Shown: piece by piece, positions 38,734 to 47,122 of the stretch | Numbering within the stretch: position 1 is the stretch's first letter | How the letters are laid out: every line of letters starts with the position of its first letter | NCBI GenBank assembly: GCA_026004775.1 | Contig: BPJU01000003.1 | Location: 445,781-509,780 of the forward strand | Reading direction: 5' to 3' | Length of the DNA: 64,000 nucleotides | Source of the DNA: Pirellulaceae bacterium | GTDB lineage: Bacteria > Planctomycetota > Planctomycetia > Pirellulales > Pirellulaceae | Translations under genes and position numbers: made by a program | Notes under the pieces: generated by a model | What the model saw: only the letters and a program-made list of their open reading frames with translations | The model's database searches: none | What the model was told of the DNA's origin: nothing

Positions 38734-40491
38734 ATGCCCTGTAAGTTGCCCAAACGAAGCCGGAAGAATGTCTCAATGGGTGAGCGGTGTGGCTGCCCAA
38801 TGTTCTTGCTGTGGGGGATCGCGATCGTGCCCGGTGTCGTCGAGGCAGGAGGTTATGACCGGCCAGTAGGCCCGTCCTGGCAGGGCCGCAGTGTCACCGT
38901 GGCACGGCATGGGATGGTGGCCACAAGCCATCCACTGGCGGCCCAAGCCGGTCTGGCCGTGCTCCAAGCCGGTGGCAACGCCGCCGATGCGGCGATCGCG
39001 GCCAATGCGGTGCTGGGAGTCGTCGAGCCGATGAGTTGCGGCATCGGCGGCGACCTGTTTGTTCTGTATTGGGATAACCGCACGAGAAAGCTGTATGGCC
39101 TGAACGCCAGCGGACGCAGCCCCCGGCAACTTACCCGGGAAGTTTTCCAGCAGCGCGGTTTCAAACAGATCCCGCTCTACGGACCGCTCTCCTGGTCGGT
39201 ACCGGGTTGTGTAAGCGGCTGGCAAATGCTGCAAGACCGCTTCGGCCGCCGCAGCCTGGCCGCAAACCTCCAGCCGGCCATCGAGCTGGCCGAAGAAGGG
39301 TTTCCCGTTACGGAAGTGATTGCCAGCTACTGGCGCTCCGCCGCACAGCGCCTGCGGCAATGGCCCGATTCGGCAGCCACATTCCTGGTCGACGGCCAGC
39401 GCGCCCCGCGATTTGCCGAACTGTTCCGCAATCCGAACCTGGCCAATACCTATCGGTTGATCGCCGCCCAGGGGGCCAAAGCTTTTTACGAAGGACCGAT
39501 CGCCGAACAGATTGTGGCCTTCAGCCAACAAAACGGCGGTTTTTTTACACTGGAGGATTTTCGCCGGCACCAGAGCAACTGGGTCGAACCGGTTTCGACG
39601 AACTACCGCGGGTACGACGTGTGGCAATTGCCTCCCAACGGACAAGGGATCGCGGTGCTCCAGATGCTGAACATTCTGGAGGGCTATGACTTGAAGAACT
39701 TCGGGCCGGGCAGTGCCGAATGGGTGCATCTTTTTGTCGAGGCAAAGAAGCTGGCCTACGCCGATCGGGCTCGCTACTATGCCGACCCCGAATTTGCCGA
39801 GGTGCCGGTGGCCGAGCTGATTTCCAAGCCGTACGCGGCCCGCCGGCGGCAGCTTATTCGCATGGACCAGGCGGCGGCCGATGTGCCGCCCGGAGAACCG
39901 CTGGCCGGCGATACCATTTACCTGGCCGTGGTGGACAGTGAACGCAATTGTTGCTCGCTCATCCAAAGCCTCTACTACGGATTTGGTTCGGGCATGACCC
40001 CCGGTTCCCTGGGCTTCGCGTTACAGAACCGCGGAGCCCTTTTTACTCTGGAACCTGGCCACCCGAACCAATACGCCCCAGGAAAACGCCCGTTTCATAC
40101 GATCATTCCAGCGATGGTCACCAAGGACGGCAAGCCGTGGTTCTGCTTCGGTGTGATGGGAGGCGATATGCAGCCGCAGGGCCAGGTACAGGTATTGGTG
40201 AACATTATCGACTTCGGCATGAATGTGCAGGCGGCGGGCGATGCCGCCCGCGTGCGCCACGAAGGCGACGCCACACCTCGCGGCGACCCTCCGCAAGGCG
40301 TCGGCACGGTCTACGTCGAATCCGGCATCTCGGACCGAGTGGTCGAGAAATTGCGAAGCTTGGGGCACCGGGTCGTACGCCAAGCCAGCAGTGCTTACGG
40401 CGGCTACCAGGGCATTTTGATCGATGAACAACACGGAGTGCTGCACGGCGCGACCGAATCGCGAAAAGACGGTATCGCCATCGGGTATTAG
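38734..40491 (+). CDS. ggt: Gamma-glutamyltransferase family protein
   Basis: 585 residues, an N-terminal-nucleophile hydrolase that matures by self-cleavage and transfers or hydrolyses gamma-glutamyl groups. The predicted new N terminus is T394 in GDTIYLAVVD, giving subunits of about 393 and 192 residues. Earlier landmarks are GGNAADAAIAAN and EPMSCGIGGD. A hydrophobic stretch at about 22-37 (PMFLLWGIAIVPGVVEAGG) looks like a signal sequence with a long n-region, so the enzyme is probably exported. ATG 38734 is preceded by AAGGA with a seven-base spacer. Members of this family can also be cephalosporin acylases or related hydrolases, so the substrate is not assured. Confidence 0.85.
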   Translation: MPCKLPKRSRKNVSMGERCGCPMFLLWGIAIVPGVVEAGGYDRPVGPSWQGRSVTVARHGMVATSHPLAAQAGLAVLQAGGNAADAAIAANAVLGVVEPMSCGIGGDLFVLYWDNRTRKLYGLNASGRSPRQLTREVFQQRGFKQIPLYGPLSWSVPGCVSGWQMLQDRFGRRSLAANLQPAIELAEEGFPVTEVIASYWRSAAQRLRQWPDSAATFLVDGQRAPRFAELFRNPNLANTYRLIAAQGAKAFYEGPIAEQIVAFSQQNGGFFTLEDFRRHQSNWVEPVSTNYRGYDVWQLPPNGQGIAVLQMLNILEGYDLKNFGPGSAEWVHLFVEAKKLAYADRARYYADPEFAEVPVAELISKPYAARRRQLIRMDQAAADVPPGEPLAGDTIYLAVVDSERNCCSLIQSLYYGFGSGMTPGSLGFALQNRGALFTLEPGHPNQYAPGKRPFHTIIPAMVTKDGKPWFCFGVMGGDMQPQGQVQVLVNIIDFGMNVQAAGDAARVRHEGDATPRGDPPQGVGTVYVESGISDRVVEKLRSLGHRVVRQASSAYGGYQGILIDEQHGVLHGATESRKDGIAIGY

Positions 40492-40813
40492 CACCGTCTG
40501 GAAAGATAGCGGCTACGGTCGCCGACAACCGTCTCATGCCAACGCGTCACGCCGGCACCATCAGCGTTTCCCGCAACGCCTCCGGCCCTCTTCGTAGAGC
40601 AAAGAAAATCGAGAGCGATGAATGGCGAGCTAGGCTTCGTTTTCAGCAACGTGTGCCCTAGGGCCTAGCGACAAAGCCTTCGACATCGTTCTGTGCCCGA
40701 TCCGTCCCGATGTCAAGAGTCGGTATTCCCATTAAAATGAAAAAGAACGTAAGTTATGTGAACCTGAAATCGAGATTTGCTGAACGGCGGACTCCCGCAG
40801 GCCAATAAGCAAT
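40492..40813. other. A/T-richer intergenic region before the accessory cassette
   Basis: 322 bases. Base composition becomes visibly richer in A/T from about 40700, in contrast to the genes on the left. A -10-like TAAAAT at about 40733-40738 precedes the cassette by about 75 bases, with no good -35. No gene is seen. Confidence 0.45.
40733..40738 (+). promoter_or_regulatory. Candidate -10 element for the accessory cassette
   Basis: TAAAAT matches five of six consensus bases and lies in a locally A/T-rich leader about 75 bases upstream of ATG 40814. The -35 position (around 40710) is poor, so this is only a weak candidate. Confidence 0.25.
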
Positions 40814-41641
40814 ATGAAAAACCCGCGTGTGCACTACGACCGACCGCCAGTTGTGGAAGTCATTTTGGGAACCCAGTTTGAGCTTTTGTCGGGTTTTGGA
40901 AACGCGCATCTAGGTGCCTTTTGGAAGACGCTCGACCAAGAGGAATGGCCCTTTGTAGCCGACGCGCCGCCACTGCTGACAGAGCTAGAAGAATTCACAC
41001 CGGAAGCTCGCTGGGCCAGGGGCTTGCGGTTCCAGTTGAGTACGACTCCGGTAGCTCGCCTTCAGATCACGAATCGCCGTCGCGACCGGATGATTCAAGT
41101 ACAGAATAATTGCTTGCACTTCAATTGGATTCGGCAAGGCGGGCTGGACTATCCTCGTTATGCCTGTGTTCGCGAGGGATTCATAACAACGCTGAAGCAG
41201 TTCGTCGGATTTGTCAACCACCAGGGGTTGGGACAGTTCCGCCCCAGCCAATGGGAAGTCACTTACCTGAATCATATTCCGAAGGGGACCGTCTGGCACA
41301 CACCACAAGATTGGGACTTTTTTTCTCTATTACGTTCCGTGCCAGTGTACGATGGTTTAATTGCGGGGGAAAGTTTTAGCGGCGAATGGCATTTCATGAT
41401 TCCGGATAAGAGGGGACGGCTTCATGTGCGCTGGGAGCACGGTCTGAAGTCGGATTCGGAGGAAACGGAATTGGTGGTATTAACCTTGACAGCGCGCGGT
41501 CCCCTTGAGGGGGATCAGGCCGACCTAAACATGCTCCTTGATGGTGTCGACCTTGGCCATAGGACGGTTGTTGAGGCTTTCGCGAAGTTGATGAGCGAGG
41601 ATGCCAATAAATATTGGGGACTAAAATATGATAACCGTTGA
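40814..41641 (+). CDS. TIGR04255-family protein (sporadically distributed, unknown function)
   Basis: 275 residues. The beginning (YDRPPVVEVILGTQFE) and the pattern of alternating beta strands, with LQITNRRRDRMIQVQNNCLHFNW and a QWEVTYLNHIP segment, match the TIGR04255 family, known for patchy distribution across bacteria. Its function is not established. It is the first of three genes that overlap one another by 14 and 35 bases, so it is almost certainly co-translated with them. The DNA is A/T-richer than the flanking genes, consistent with acquisition by transfer. The ribosome-binding site is weak. Confidence 0.8.
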   Translation: MKNPRVHYDRPPVVEVILGTQFELLSGFGNAHLGAFWKTLDQEEWPFVADAPPLLTELEEFTPEARWARGLRFQLSTTPVARLQITNRRRDRMIQVQNNCLHFNWIRQGGLDYPRYACVREGFITTLKQFVGFVNHQGLGQFRPSQWEVTYLNHIPKGTVWHTPQDWDFFSLLRSVPVYDGLIAGESFSGEWHFMIPDKRGRLHVRWEHGLKSDSEETELVVLTLTARGPLEGDQADLNMLLDGVDLGHRTVVEAFAKLMSEDANKYWGLKYDNR

Positions 41642-42119
41642 AGCCCGCCGTTTTATGTCGCCGGCGATTCAAACTCCGCGCCAGATTCTTGGGGATATGG
41701 CCGTGACGGCTTTGGATGCGCAGCGGAAAGAACGGATTTGCCAAGCATGGCAGGATCTGATCGATCAGAAGCTTATCGAGTGGGGTCGGTGTCCGGATAA
41801 ATTGGCGGATGAAGGAGTCGAAGCTCCAAGTGGCGAAACTATTCATCTGGCAATTCAGCTAGCTGAACTGATGAAGGCTCGATCACTGCAACCACCGACC
41901 AGTGTAGTCCCCGACCCGAATGGTGGCATTGTATTCGAGCGACGCGGGGTTTCCATCGTGGAGGTCATTCATATCTGGGAGGATGGTACTATCGAATATC
42001 AGCTTTACCGTGGAACCAAATTGGACAAGCGAGTGAAGCTACCACTAACGACGGATTATAACGATTGTATTATGAGGTACGCATGTGAAGGATGGATGCG
42101 AGCCTATTGCAGACGATGA
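41628..42119 (+). CDS. Unknown protein, second gene of the accessory cassette
   Basis: 163 residues, not recognised. It is soluble by composition, with an N-terminal helical half (RKERICQAWQDLIDQKLIEW, then IHLAIQLAELMKA) and a beta-rich C-terminal half (GGIVFERRGVSIVEVIHIWE, then DGTIEYQLYRGTKLDKRVKL). The ATG lies inside the end of the TIGR04255-like gene (14-base overlap), indicating translational coupling. The size and position suggest a small partner protein, for example an antitoxin or adaptor, but this is inference. Confidence 0.7.
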   Translation: MITVEARRFMSPAIQTPRQILGDMAVTALDAQRKERICQAWQDLIDQKLIEWGRCPDKLADEGVEAPSGETIHLAIQLAELMKARSLQPPTSVVPDPNGGIVFERRGVSIVEVIHIWEDGTIEYQLYRGTKLDKRVKLPLTTDYNDCIMRYACEGWMRAYCRR

Positions 42120-42510
42120 GCTATTGTATCGTCGAATTCCCGCGTCCTCGGACTGGTATCAGTCGGGCCAGTTAAAGCCGGAAGCATTTGCTCCACACAA
42201 GAAACGCGATGTCACTGGTCTGTCCGTTTCGCGGGCCAAGTACCGAGGTACGGAGCATGACGAAGCAATGCGCGGAAGGCCGGGCAAGACGTACTATGTC
42301 GCAGTGCTTCGGGCCGGCGACCTCAGACGATACGGAATCGAGGTGGTTGCACGTCCTCAAACGCCGGAGGGTTATGATCCGGCACATGCAGAATTGCCAC
42401 AGTTAAATGCTGGCAACCGCAGGACCGACGAGACACTCGAACGGCAACGGCTTCTCGCTGAGAAACTGTGTTTGTGTGTGAAAGGCCCGTTTACTGTTCC
42501 CAGTACGTGA
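42085..42510 (+). CDS. Unknown protein, third gene of the accessory cassette
   Basis: 141 residues from GTG 42085, preceded by GAGG at 42074-42077 with a seven-base spacer. It overlaps the preceding gene by 35 bases. Conserved-looking blocks are DDELLYRRIPASSDWY, DVTGLSVSRAKY, GRPGKTYYVAVLRAGDLRRY and HAELPQL. The order R16/R17, S47, E103 recalls the R-S-E residues of some ADP-ribosyltransferase-fold proteins, but this is only a pattern and could be accidental. No named family is recognised. As the last gene of a tight three-gene operon it could be an effector. Confidence 0.7.
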   Translation: MKDGCEPIADDELLYRRIPASSDWYQSGQLKPEAFAPHKKRDVTGLSVSRAKYRGTEHDEAMRGRPGKTYYVAVLRAGDLRRYGIEVVARPQTPEGYDPAHAELPQLNAGNRRTDETLERQRLLAEKLCLCVKGPFTVPST

Positions 42511-42777
42511 TCCACTCGAGAGTATCAGTGCGGATGCGACAAGTGACAATCCGACCGGTCGACCGAGAACCGAGATCCCCTCTTCCCCGGTTTTTAGGTA
42601 CCCGTCCACCGCGAAGGCCCTGTGCAGAAGGCTCACCCCGGCGACGCTGCTGGGCGCAACTTGATTTGGTTCCCGCAAGACACTACAAGTGACTAATGAA
42701 GAAAAAAGTGTCCCCAGATTTGATTGACGCTCAGGTCCCAGGCCGACTGGGACCGTATCCCTTGAAGAAAAAGTTCC
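42511..42777. other. Spacer between the accessory cassette and larB
   Basis: 267 bases with no supported gene. A short tract, AAAAAAGTGTCCCCAGATTT (about 42704-42723), resembles sequences I associate with mobile-element remnants, though I cannot confirm it. A perfect hairpin at 42734-42754 follows, then a GAAGAAA tract before the larB ATG. Confidence 0.4.
42734..42754 (+). repeat. Perfect hairpin in the larB leader
   Basis: Eight-base arms GGTCCCAG and CTGGGACC around loop GCCGA, ending 23 bases before the larB start. There is no following T tract, so it is unlikely to be a simple terminator on the plus strand. It could affect larB translation or be the end of a mobile-element remnant. Confidence 0.5.
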
Positions 42778-43587
42778 ATGGATCACCAACGGTTACGTGA
42801 CTGGGCGGAGCGGCTCTATGAGCGGCGTGCGACGCCCGAACAATTTCTGGCAGCTCTCCAAAGCGAACGCTCTGCCCGCTTAGGCCCACTGACGCTGGAT
42901 CTTGACCGCCAGCGGCGGTGCGGCTACCCGGAAGTGATTTTCGGCGAGCGGAAGACGACCGAGACGATTCTGGCGGCCGTTTCGCGGCTGTTGGAAGCCG
43001 GTCAGCCGGTGCTGGTCACTCGGCTGGCGGACGACAAGGCCGAAGTGCTGCTCAAGGAATTCCCCTTCGGCGTCTATCATCCCGTGGCTCGCACCTTCCG
43101 CTGCGTAGCTCCCGATGCTCCGGCGGTGAGCCCATCGGGGCGTGTGGCCGTCATCACGGCCGGTTCGGGAGATCTGCCGGTTGCCGAAGAAGCCCATCAG
43201 ACACTGTTGTGGATGAACGTTTCGGTGCGGGTGATCCACGACGTGGGCGTCGCCGGACCGCACCGGCTGCCGGAGCGCCTGCCCGAATTCCGTTCAGCCG
43301 ACGCCCTGGTGGTCGTCGCCGGGATGGAAGGTGCTTTGCCGAGCGTGGTGGGCGGCTACGTATCGTGTCCGGTATTCGCTGTGCCGACCAGTGTCGGATA
43401 CGGTGCGAATTTGGGCGGAGTGGCGGCTCTCTTGAGCATGCTCAACAGTTGCGCGGCCAACGTGGCGGTCGTGAACATCGACGCCGGTTTCAAGGCAGGC
43501 TATTTGGCGGGTCTGGTGGCCAAGCGCGCTTCGGCATCCGCCGCCGAAGGTGCATCGATCTGGGAAAGCTGTGATGATTCCGCTTGA
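42778..43587 (+). CDS. larB: Nickel pincer cofactor biosynthesis protein LarB (pyridinium-3,5-biscarboxylic acid mononucleotide synthase)
   Basis: 269 residues. LarB carboxylates and hydrolyses nicotinic acid adenine dinucleotide in the first step of nickel pincer nucleotide synthesis. The N-terminal part contains GYPEVIFGERKT. The C-terminal part is PurE-like with GSGDLPVAEEA, DVGVAGPHRL, VVVAGMEGALPSVVGG and VPTSVGYG. No larA, larC or larE is in the window, so the rest of the pathway must be elsewhere. The next gene starts 14 bases before its stop. Confidence 0.93.
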   Translation: MDHQRLRDWAERLYERRATPEQFLAALQSERSARLGPLTLDLDRQRRCGYPEVIFGERKTTETILAAVSRLLEAGQPVLVTRLADDKAEVLLKEFPFGVYHPVARTFRCVAPDAPAVSPSGRVAVITAGSGDLPVAEEAHQTLLWMNVSVRVIHDVGVAGPHRLPERLPEFRSADALVVVAGMEGALPSVVGGYVSCPVFAVPTSVGYGANLGGVAALLSMLNSCAANVAVVNIDAGFKAGYLAGLVAKRASASAAEGASIWESCDDSA

Positions 43588-44434
43588 TACTTCGCCCATC
43601 GTCGGGCCGGCACCTCGTCGAGCGGACAGCCACAAGGGCGACTACGGGCATATTCTTCTGGTGGGCGGTTCGCTTGGAATGTCCGGCGCCATTACGCTGT
43701 CGGCTTTGGCAGCCCTGCGCAGCGGCGCCGGGCTGGTGACGGTGGCGGTGCCCGAGTCGGTGTTGCCCACGGTGGCCGCGGCGGAGCCTTCGTATATGAC
43801 TTGGCCATTGCCGTGCAATGCTCACGGCCAGTTGACCGCCGCAGCCGCCCAGGCGCTGGCCCCTCTCTGGGAAAAAGCCGACGTGTTGGCCGTAGGACCC
43901 GGGCTGGGACGTTCGGAGGCCGCCGTACAACTGGTCCGTCACCTGTACGCCGAATGGCCCAAACCGATGGTCGTCGATGCCGACGGGCTGTATGCGCTGG
44001 CCGGTTGGCCGGCTGCTACTTTGAAGCCGCGTCTGTTGACACCTCATCCAGGAGAATTCCTCCGGTTGTGTCCGGATGCTCCCCGTGAGCGATCGCTTCA
44101 GGAAGAAGCGGCCGTCACATGGGCTTGTGAACATCGGGTGGTGCTCATTCTGAAAGGTGCTCCGTCGCTGGTGACCGACGGCCGGCGGGCTGCATACAAT
44201 CCGACGGGCAATCCCGGCATGGCAACCGGAGGAAGTGGTGATGTGCTGACGGGCATAGCCGCTGCTGTGCTCGCCTGGCAAACCGATCTATACCAGGCGG
44301 CTCGGCTGGCCGCCTACGTGCACGGTCTGGCGGGCGATTTGGCTGCCCGCCGACTGGGGCAAGTGGCCTTGATCGCCTCGGATCTCGTGCGATACTTGCC
44401 GGCAGCGTGGAAAAAACTGGCCAGAACAACGTAA
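43574..44434 (+). CDS. nnrD: ADP-dependent NAD(P)H-hydrate dehydratase (stand-alone NnrD)
   Basis: 286 residues of the ribokinase-like fold. It repairs hydrated NAD(P)H using ADP. Family motifs are HKGDYGHILLVGGS, SGAGLVTVAVPE, VDADGLYAL, LTPHPGEF, LKGAPSLVTDG and NPGMATGGSGDVLTG. The partner epimerase domain (NnrE) is not fused here and is not adjacent. ATG 43574 is used; the frame also opens at GTG 43550. It overlaps larB by 14 bases, tying two nicotinamide-linked functions together. Confidence 0.92.
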   Translation: MIPLDTSPIVGPAPRRADSHKGDYGHILLVGGSLGMSGAITLSALAALRSGAGLVTVAVPESVLPTVAAAEPSYMTWPLPCNAHGQLTAAAAQALAPLWEKADVLAVGPGLGRSEAAVQLVRHLYAEWPKPMVVDADGLYALAGWPAATLKPRLLTPHPGEFLRLCPDAPRERSLQEEAAVTWACEHRVVLILKGAPSLVTDGRRAAYNPTGNPGMATGGSGDVLTGIAAAVLAWQTDLYQAARLAAYVHGLAGDLAARRLGQVALIASDLVRYLPAAWKKLARTT

Positions 44435-44475
44435 AGCCGCCCGATCGGTTCGGGCGCGGGGAGTAAACATAAGGC

Positions 44476-45414
44476 GTGAAGATCCTCAGGTCACTTGACG
44501 AACTGGCACCTTCGGCACAGGGCGGTGCTGTTTCGATCGGGAATTTCGATGGCGTACACCTGGGACATGCCCGTTTGGCCGGTCAAGTTGTCACAGCGGC
44601 TCGGCAGCGCCATCGGCCCGCGGTGATCTTCACTTTCGATCCTCATCCGGCCCAACTGCTACGCCCCAATCTGGCTCCGGCACGCCTCACCTGGCTGGAG
44701 CGCAAGTCGCAATTGCTGGAGCGGCTGGGAATCGATTATCTGATCGTCTATCCGACCAGCTTGGCATTGCTGGAATGGCCCCCGCAAACGTTTTTTGAGA
44801 TCATTGTGCAGCAGGCGCTGCGGGCCTCGGTGCTGGTGGAAGGACCCAATTTCTGTTTTGGGAAAGACCGGCAAGGCGACATTCATCTGTTGAAACGACT
44901 ATGTCAAGAAGCGAACGTCGAGCTGGTGGTCTGTCCGCCGGTTGAAGTCGACGGGCAGATGGTATCCAGCAGCCGCGTCCGCCGACTGCTCGGCTGCGGA
45001 GATGTGGCCGCTGCCAATCGGCTGTTGACGGAGCCGTACCGGATACGAGGGCAGGTAGTGCCGGGAGCCGGTCGCGGACAGGCGATCGGGGTACCGACCG
45101 CCAATCTTTCGGGCGTGGATACGTTGCTGCCGGCGGCGGGGGTTTATGCCGGCCGCGTATATTGGCGCGACAACCGGTGGCCGGCCGCCATCCACATCGG
45201 CCCGAACCCAACCTTCGGTGAAGGCCATTCCAAGGTGGAGGTGCACCTGATCGGTTTTCAGGGCGAATTGTACGGTCAATGGTTGGAGGTTGACTTCTGC
45301 CAGCGCCTGCGTGACACTCAAACTTTCGCTTCCGTTTCTGACCTTCAGGCTCAATTGCAACGCGATATCCAGCAGGCCGCCAGCCTGTTGGAAAACCAGG
45401 TGTACGCATCATGA
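44476..45414 (+). CDS. ribF: Bifunctional riboflavin kinase / FAD synthetase
   Basis: 312 residues. The N-terminal FMN adenylyltransferase domain (about 1-180) has GNFDGVHLGHARL and FTFDPHP, and the SSSRVR-type loop near 162. The C-terminal flavokinase domain has GRGQAIGVPTANL and a conserved acidic LEVDF segment. It makes FMN and then FAD from riboflavin. The start is GTG 44476, with GGGGAG at 44458-44463 and AAGG close by. It overlaps the next gene by four bases (ATGA at 45411-45414). Confidence 0.95.
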   Translation: MKILRSLDELAPSAQGGAVSIGNFDGVHLGHARLAGQVVTAARQRHRPAVIFTFDPHPAQLLRPNLAPARLTWLERKSQLLERLGIDYLIVYPTSLALLEWPPQTFFEIIVQQALRASVLVEGPNFCFGKDRQGDIHLLKRLCQEANVELVVCPPVEVDGQMVSSSRVRRLLGCGDVAAANRLLTEPYRIRGQVVPGAGRGQAIGVPTANLSGVDTLLPAAGVYAGRVYWRDNRWPAAIHIGPNPTFGEGHSKVEVHLIGFQGELYGQWLEVDFCQRLRDTQTFASVSDLQAQLQRDIQQAASLLENQVYAS

Positions 45415-46400
45415 GTGTCGATTGGACGAGATTTGCCGAACGGATCAAGCCGCTGCAGACGATTTTGCTGACCAGTCATGTGCGTCCGGATTGTGATGCG
45501 CTGGGAAGCGAATTGGGGATGGCTCTTCTGCTGGAAGCTTTGGGCAAGCAGGTGCGGATCGTCAATCCTCAGGCCACCCCGGCCATGTACGCTTTCCTCG
45601 ATCCTCACCAGCGCATCCGCCCGCGGGAAGAGGTTTCGGACCAAGAGATCGCCGAGTGCGACGGGCTGATCATTTTGGATACCAGTGCTTGGGCGCAACT
45701 GGGTTGTATGGCTGAGGTCGTGCGGGCGAGCGAGGCGTGCAAGCTGCTGGTCGACCACCATGTCGGCGAAGACGATCTGGGCGCCGAATTGTTCAAAGAC
45801 CGGCAAGCCGAAGCGACGGGGTGGCTGGTCTATGATGCGGCTCGTTGTCTGAACGTCCCGCTGACACCCGAGATGGCCGAACCGCTGTTCGCGGCGGTGG
45901 CGACCGATACGGGTTGGTTCCGTTTTTCCTCGACTCGGCCCCAGACCTTCGCCTGTGCCGCGGATCTGGTGCGAGCCGGCGCTCGACCCACCTGGATCTA
46001 CGACCAGCTTTACCAGCGGGATACGGTGGCTCGCGTGCGGCTGCGGGGACGTGTGTTAGAACGCCTTCAGTGTGAGGATAACGGCGAATTGGCCTATACG
46101 TTCGTCACGATGGATGACCTGAAAGAACTGGGAGCCTTACCCAGTGACACCGAAGACCTGGTCAATGAAGCCTTGGGGATCGCGGGAGTGACCGTGTCGT
46201 TGATTTTCATCGAGCAGCCGGAGCAAAAAGTGAAAGTCAGTTTCCGCAGCCGCGGAACGATCGACTGCAACCAGGTTGCACGACAATTCGGCGGCGGGGG
46301 TCATCGGGAGGCGGCCGGAGCCACCGTGGCAATGGCCTTGGCCGAGGCTGAGCGGGTTGTGCTTGACGCGGTCCGCAAAGCCAAGCAGAATCAATCGTGA
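45411..46400 (+). CDS. nrnA: DHH-family phosphoesterase, NrnA-type oligoribonuclease / pAp-phosphatase
   Basis: 329 residues. The DHH domain shows LTSHVRPDCDALGSELGM (metal-binding DxD), DTSAWAQ, DHHVGEDD and VATDTGWFRFSST. The DHHA1 domain ends with FGGGGHREAAGA. NrnA-type enzymes degrade nanoRNAs and dephosphorylate 3'-phosphoadenosine 5'-phosphate. The ATG overlaps the ribF stop by four bases. This makes larB-nnrD-ribF-nrnA a close series on the plus strand. Confidence 0.9.
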   Translation: MSVDWTRFAERIKPLQTILLTSHVRPDCDALGSELGMALLLEALGKQVRIVNPQATPAMYAFLDPHQRIRPREEVSDQEIAECDGLIILDTSAWAQLGCMAEVVRASEACKLLVDHHVGEDDLGAELFKDRQAEATGWLVYDAARCLNVPLTPEMAEPLFAAVATDTGWFRFSSTRPQTFACAADLVRAGARPTWIYDQLYQRDTVARVRLRGRVLERLQCEDNGELAYTFVTMDDLKELGALPSDTEDLVNEALGIAGVTVSLIFIEQPEQKVKVSFRSRGTIDCNQVARQFGGGGHREAAGATVAMALAEAERVVLDAVRKAKQNQS

Positions 46401-46525
46401 TGCTTCCTGCAAACCATGCCGGCTACCGACCGGGGCAGTTGGGGCCGGCAGCCCGCCCATCGCCGCCGCGGCCGCCGGACCGCACGGCCCCATCCTACGC
46501 GTCGCGATGCTGAAGGAGCTGTCTG

Positions 46526-47122
46526 ATGATGGTTGCCGAGCCTGCCAGGGGACCGACACCTCGGCGCAGTTTTCTGTGGAGTCTGGGAGCGTGGGTGGTC
46601 GGTTTGGTTTTGGCGGCCGGAGCCTTGGTGCCGAGCATCTGGGTTTTCATCGACCCGTTGCTTCGCAAGCCACGCGCCCCGCGAGGCAGCGGCGGGCCAA
46701 GAACCGGCCCCGAAGGATTTGTGCGGGTGGCACCGACCGAGGCAGTGCCGGCCGATGGGTTGCCCCACCGGTTCGCCGTGTTCCGTGATCAAGTCGACGC
46801 GTGGAACTACTTTCCCCAGCAACCCGTGGGGGCCGTCTATGTGCGGCGGCTGGATAACCAGACTTTCCAGGTCTTCCAGGCCATTTGCCCGCACGCGGGC
46901 TGCACCGTGGCAGCCGTCCAGACAGCCGAGGGCCCCGCCTTCCACTGTCCCTGCCACAACAGCTCCTTTGCTATCGACGGCAAACGGATGTCACGACCCG
47001 GCAAGAAGAATCCCAGCCCCCGTGACCTGGACGAACTTCAATATCAGGTGATCGACGGTGAATTGTGGGTCGAGTACAAGGAGTTCTACACGGGCCGTCC
47101 AGAGAAAGTGGCCAAGACATGA
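46526..47122 (+). CDS. Rieske iron-sulfur protein of a bc-type quinol-oxidising complex
   Basis: 198 residues. The Tat-like N terminus with an Arg pair (TPRRSFL, residues 11-17) leads into one membrane anchor at about 18-43. The 2Fe-2S cluster ligands are C121, H123, C141 and H144 in CPHAGC and CPCHNS, with C126 and C143 placed for the disulfide. It transfers electrons from quinol at the Qo site to a c-type heme. AAGGAG lies seven bases before the ATG. The stop overlaps the cytochrome b start by four bases. Confidence 0.94.
   Translation: MMVAEPARGPTPRRSFLWSLGAWVVGLVLAAGALVPSIWVFIDPLLRKPRAPRGSGGPRTGPEGFVRVAPTEAVPADGLPHRFAVFRDQVDAWNYFPQQPVGAVYVRRLDNQTFQVFQAICPHAGCTVAAVQTAEGPAFHCPCHNSSFAIDGKRMSRPGKKNPSPRDLDELQYQVIDGELWVEYKEFYTGRPEKVAKT

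Noticed and set aside
42511..42777. Group II intron or insertion sequence remnant
   Set aside because: Some short tracts looked familiar, but there is no reverse transcriptase, transposase or domain V-like structure.
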